From contig NZ_CDDA01000010.1 of NCBI RefSeq assembly GCF_000819745.1, forward strand, positions 34,276 to 98,275: a DNA stretch of 64,000 nucleotides, written 5' to 3'. A program made the position numbers and the translations under genes. The DNA comes from Aeromonas bestiarum. GTDB lineage: Bacteria > Pseudomonadota > Gammaproteobacteria > Enterobacterales > Aeromonadaceae. Shown piece after piece: positions 62,801 to 64,000 of the stretch. The notes beneath the pieces were generated by a model, which was given only the letters and a program-made list of their open reading frames with translations, ran no database searches and was not told the origin of the DNA. Each line of letters opens with the position of its first letter. The first letter of the stretch is position 1.

Positions 62801-63011
62801 CGGAGCCACTCTCCTTGCGTACCTTGGTCACCAGGGTACGAGCACGCTGGGTCACCCGCTCCAGCGAGGCGCCATCCCCCGGCAACATGGCAGAGAGCTC
62901 CGCCAGATAGGCGTTTTCATCCACCACGTAATTCTGGGTGATGGCTTCGCGCAGGGCGGCCAGATCGGAGGGAAGGTAGTCAGCTGCAAGAACTTGAGTG
63001 GCTTTGAACAT
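59847..63011 (-). CDS. putA: Bifunctional proline dehydrogenase / glutamate-semialdehyde dehydrogenase PutA (no DNA-binding domain)
   Basis: Oxidises proline to glutamate in two steps with channelling, at the inner membrane face. 1054 aa from MFKATQVLAADYLPSDLAAL (ATG 63009-63011, AGGAAG upstream). Proline dehydrogenase barrel ~200-510 (ISIKLSALHPRY, RLVKGAYWDSE, FATHNANTV); aldehyde dehydrogenase domain ~600-1040 with PWNFPLAIFLGQI, ETGGQNAMIV and catalytic cysteine in AGQRCSALRV. It lacks the N-terminal ribbon-helix-helix of the ~1320-aa E. coli protein, so it cannot be its own repressor. Confidence 0.96.
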   Translation of the reverse strand: MFKATQVLAADYLPSDLAALREAITQNYVVDENAYLAELSAMLPGDGASLERVTQRARTLVTKVRKESGSGDGIDAFLQEYSLDTQEGIILMCLAEALLRIPDAETADALIKDKLSGANWSSHFRKSDSTLVNASTWGLMLTGKIIKLDKKLDGNPANMLGRMVNKLGEPVVRSAMYAAMKIMGKQFVLGRDMKEALKASRKSREKGYTHTYDMLGESALTLADADKYFGDYQRAIEAVGNERISDGGPAPSISIKLSALHPRYDVANRERVLGEMSERLVGLVRLARDKDVAISIDAEEMDRLELSLDLFEQLYRSEANRGWGKLGMVVQAYSKRALPVLCWLTGLAREQGDLIPVRLVKGAYWDSELKYAQQAGLPGYPLFTRKAGTDISYLACARYLLSEPTRGFISPQFATHNANTVVSILEMAGDRQFEFQRLHGMGEELHNAVLSECPGLHCRIYAPVGAHKDLLPYLVRRLLENGANTSFVHKLVDPNTPVDSLAEHPLRTLKRYGSLANDRIPQPVNLFTDRKNSSGVNMNIVSIQRPFFAKLKELESKQWLAGPIVDGETLKRSEARTVLSPQDVSQLVGKIHWADEQAVEQALASAHAAFPRWRETPVSERAAALEKLADLLEANREQFISLCTREAGKLLQDGIDEVREAVDFCRYYAVQARGLMGQATLLPGYTGEQNELFLQGRGVFVCISPWNFPLAIFLGQIAAALATGNTVIAKPAEQTGLIAHLAVTLAHQAGIPGDVLQLLPGDGATVGAKLTADARIGGVCFTGSTETAKLINMTLAQRDGAILPLIAETGGQNAMIVDSTALPEQVVRDVVSAAFQSAGQRCSALRVLYLQEEIAPRVLEILTGALQELKVGNPAEHNTDVGPVIDAEAKAGLDAHLVHMIPRSRLIAQAPMPSATLAGHFVQPTALEIGSIRELVKEQFGPILHVVRYAAKELDTVIADINGTGYGLTLGIHSRNESHAEELASRINVGNVYINRNQIGAMVGVQPFGGQGLSGTGPKAGGPHYLSRFVTEKTRTINTTAVGGNASLLAMGDA

Positions 63012-63078
63012 ATGGGGTCTTCCTGTACGCCCGCAGGCTATATCGACGAAGGCGGCCGTGCCGCCGAAACGCCGACAA

Positions 63079-63088
63079 TGTATACAAT
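63079..63088. promoter_or_regulatory. Palindromic operator-like site 1 upstream of putA
   Basis: TGTATACAAT, core palindrome TGTATACA (63079-63086), ~68 bp upstream of the putA start. The same core recurs at 63206-63213. Confidence 0.5.
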
Positions 63089-63120
63089 ATCGACCCATAG
63101 ATGAAATGAAATTGTTGCCT

Positions 63121-63136
63121 GATATTAACAAATATC
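63121..63136. promoter_or_regulatory. Inverted repeat GATATT-AACA-AATATC upstream of putA
   Basis: Six-base arms with a four-base centre, between the two TGTATACA sites in the putA-ygiM gap. Confidence 0.35.
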
Positions 63137-63204
63137 GCTGATTGGCTCATTTGGCGCACATTAAAGCCGGGAGCTGGCGAGGTGGGCAATTTCATCGCCT
63201 TATT

Positions 63205-63214
63205 TTGTATACAA
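63205..63214. promoter_or_regulatory. Palindromic operator-like site 2 upstream of putA
   Basis: Perfect palindrome TTGTATACAA in an AT-rich stretch, 127 bp from the site at 63079. Such cores are bound by some GntR-family repressors. The 318-bp gap between putA and ygiM is otherwise filled by the ygiM terminator. Confidence 0.5.
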
Positions 63215-63232
63215 TTTTATGCGGAGCAAAAA

Positions 63233-63258
63233 AGAAGGGTCGCTATTGCGACCCTTCT
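63233..63258 (-). terminator. Terminator of ygiM
   Basis: GAAGGGTCGC-AATA-GCGACCCTTCTTTTTTG on the minus strand: 10-bp perfect stem and T6. Confidence 0.9.
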
Positions 63259-63329
63259 TCATCCGACCGACAGAAACGGTCCGTTTGTCCTGCATTCACC
63301 ACGACTGCAACACCGGGGCAGAACCTGGA

Positions 63330-63935
63330 TCAGTTCATCCAGCGCTCGCCGCGGCTGCGACGACGGGGCAGCATGGGGAGCAGGATACCGAGCAGTATGC
63401 CGCCGCCCACCATGGCACCACCGCGGATGAACCAGTCCATCTGCATGTCGTGCTCCTGGTTGTCATAGCTCTGGGTCAGGGCGTCGTTCTGCTCCTTTAG
63501 GTTCCCCATCTCCTCGCTCTGGCTGGCGAGCTGGGCCTTCAGGCTGGCGATCTCCTTGCTCTGCTCGGCGATCTTGCCATCCTTCTCGGTGAAGCGTTTC
63601 TCGTTGTCACCGTTGAGGTTCTGCAGGCGAGCCTTGAGCTCCTCCAGCTCCTTCTGGACCTGGGGCAGCCGCTCGCGCAGGCTGATCTCGCCCTGCAGCT
63701 CGCTGTTCTTGATCCAGCCATCGCGGCCACGACCGTCCACCACCTGGGTGAAGCCGGCCTCGTTGTTCACCGCCTTTACTTCCAGCGGTTCACCAGCCTT
63801 GACGCTGCCGAGGATCCGGTACTGGGTACCCGGACCATTGTGGATAAAGGTAAAGATGTTGTCTGAGACATAACGGGTATCGGCCAGTGCCTGTTGGGCA
63901 CACAAGCAGATCAGGATCCCGAGAAGGGCGCGCAT
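63330..63935 (-). CDS. ygiM: SH3-domain periplasmic/membrane protein YgiM (TIGR04211 family)
   Basis: 201-aa protein: signal peptide (cut after ALA, residue ~18), bacterial SH3 domain (~20-85, with YVSDNIFTFIHNGPGTQYRI), a coiled coil (~90-160) rich in Glu/Lys/Gln, and one C-terminal transmembrane helix (WFIRGGAMVGGGILLGILLP) followed by a basic tail. It is probably anchored in the inner membrane with the SH3 domain in the periplasm. Function is not established. The last 65 bases of the window, beyond its start, show no assignable feature. Confidence 0.9.
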   Translation of the reverse strand: MRALLGILICLCAQQALADTRYVSDNIFTFIHNGPGTQYRILGSVKAGEPLEVKAVNNEAGFTQVVDGRGRDGWIKNSELQGEISLRERLPQVQKELEELKARLQNLNGDNEKRFTEKDGKIAEQSKEIASLKAQLASQSEEMGNLKEQNDALTQSYDNQEHDMQMDWFIRGGAMVGGGILLGILLPMLPRRRSRGERWMN

Positions 63936-64000
63936 GGTCGATCGATTCTCTTCATTTGGTTAGGTGACTGGCCGAATGTTAAGGCTCTGTCCCAGTTATG

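Overview
This 64 kb window is ordinary chromosome from a gammaproteobacterium, most probably Aeromonas. Three things suggest this: proteins are close to Escherichia coli and Vibrio orthologues over their full length, the DNA is GC-rich, and a gene matching the Aeromonas cytotonic enterotoxin Ast is present. I see no phage, insertion sequence, CRISPR array, rRNA or tRNA. Nearly all of the window is conserved housekeeping operons.

Layout. 1-3.2 kb: macromolecular synthesis operon rpsU-yqeY-dnaG-rpoD (minus strand, rpoD cut by the window edge), with tsaD divergent. 4.5-17.6 kb: a long minus-strand series relA-mazG-pyrG-eno-ftsB-ispD-ispF-truD-surE-pcm-yqaA-nlpD-rpoS covering stringent response, nucleotide and isoprenoid synthesis, division, protein repair and general stress sigma factor. 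18-23.8 kb: rlmD, then divergent barA, yehS and amiD. 23.9-34.1 kb: an N-acetylgalactosamine catabolic island, with agaR facing agaZ-agaS-agaVWEF-agaA-agaY-ast. It holds uptake by a mannose-family PTS, deacetylation, deamination/isomerisation and tagatose-bisphosphate cleavage. It ends in an exported glycosidase-like protein that matches Ast. 34.2-40.1 kb: lepA-lepB-rnc-era-recO-pdxJ. 40.2-43 kb: the sigma-E operon rpoE-rseA-rseB-rseC with a textbook sigma-E promoter. 43-46.6 kb: nadB, ygfX-sdhE, ygfZ. 46.6-52.7 kb: a LysR regulator divergent from a PACE drug-efflux gene, a small unknown gene, cutA-dsbD, a small lipoprotein and a puuB-like oxidase. 53-57.4 kb: epd-pgk-fbaA with a ROK sugar kinase upstream. 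57.6-64 kb: hemE, nudC, a PutA without its DNA-binding domain, and the SH3-domain protein YgiM.

The most unusual pattern is structural. At five unrelated loci (ispF, rlmD, barA, recO, nadB) the beginning or end of a gene has been copied in tandem, with periods of 62 to 105 bp, into the neighbouring intergenic space. At barA the two extra copies are still open. They form two 26-codon ORFs joined to each other and to barA by ATGA stop/start overlaps. At nadB the extra copy lies in frame behind the stop codon. This looks like a recurrent process and is the observation I would follow first. The second is the placement of the ast enterotoxin gene as the last gene of a GalNAc operon, with the features of a clan GH-D glycosidase.
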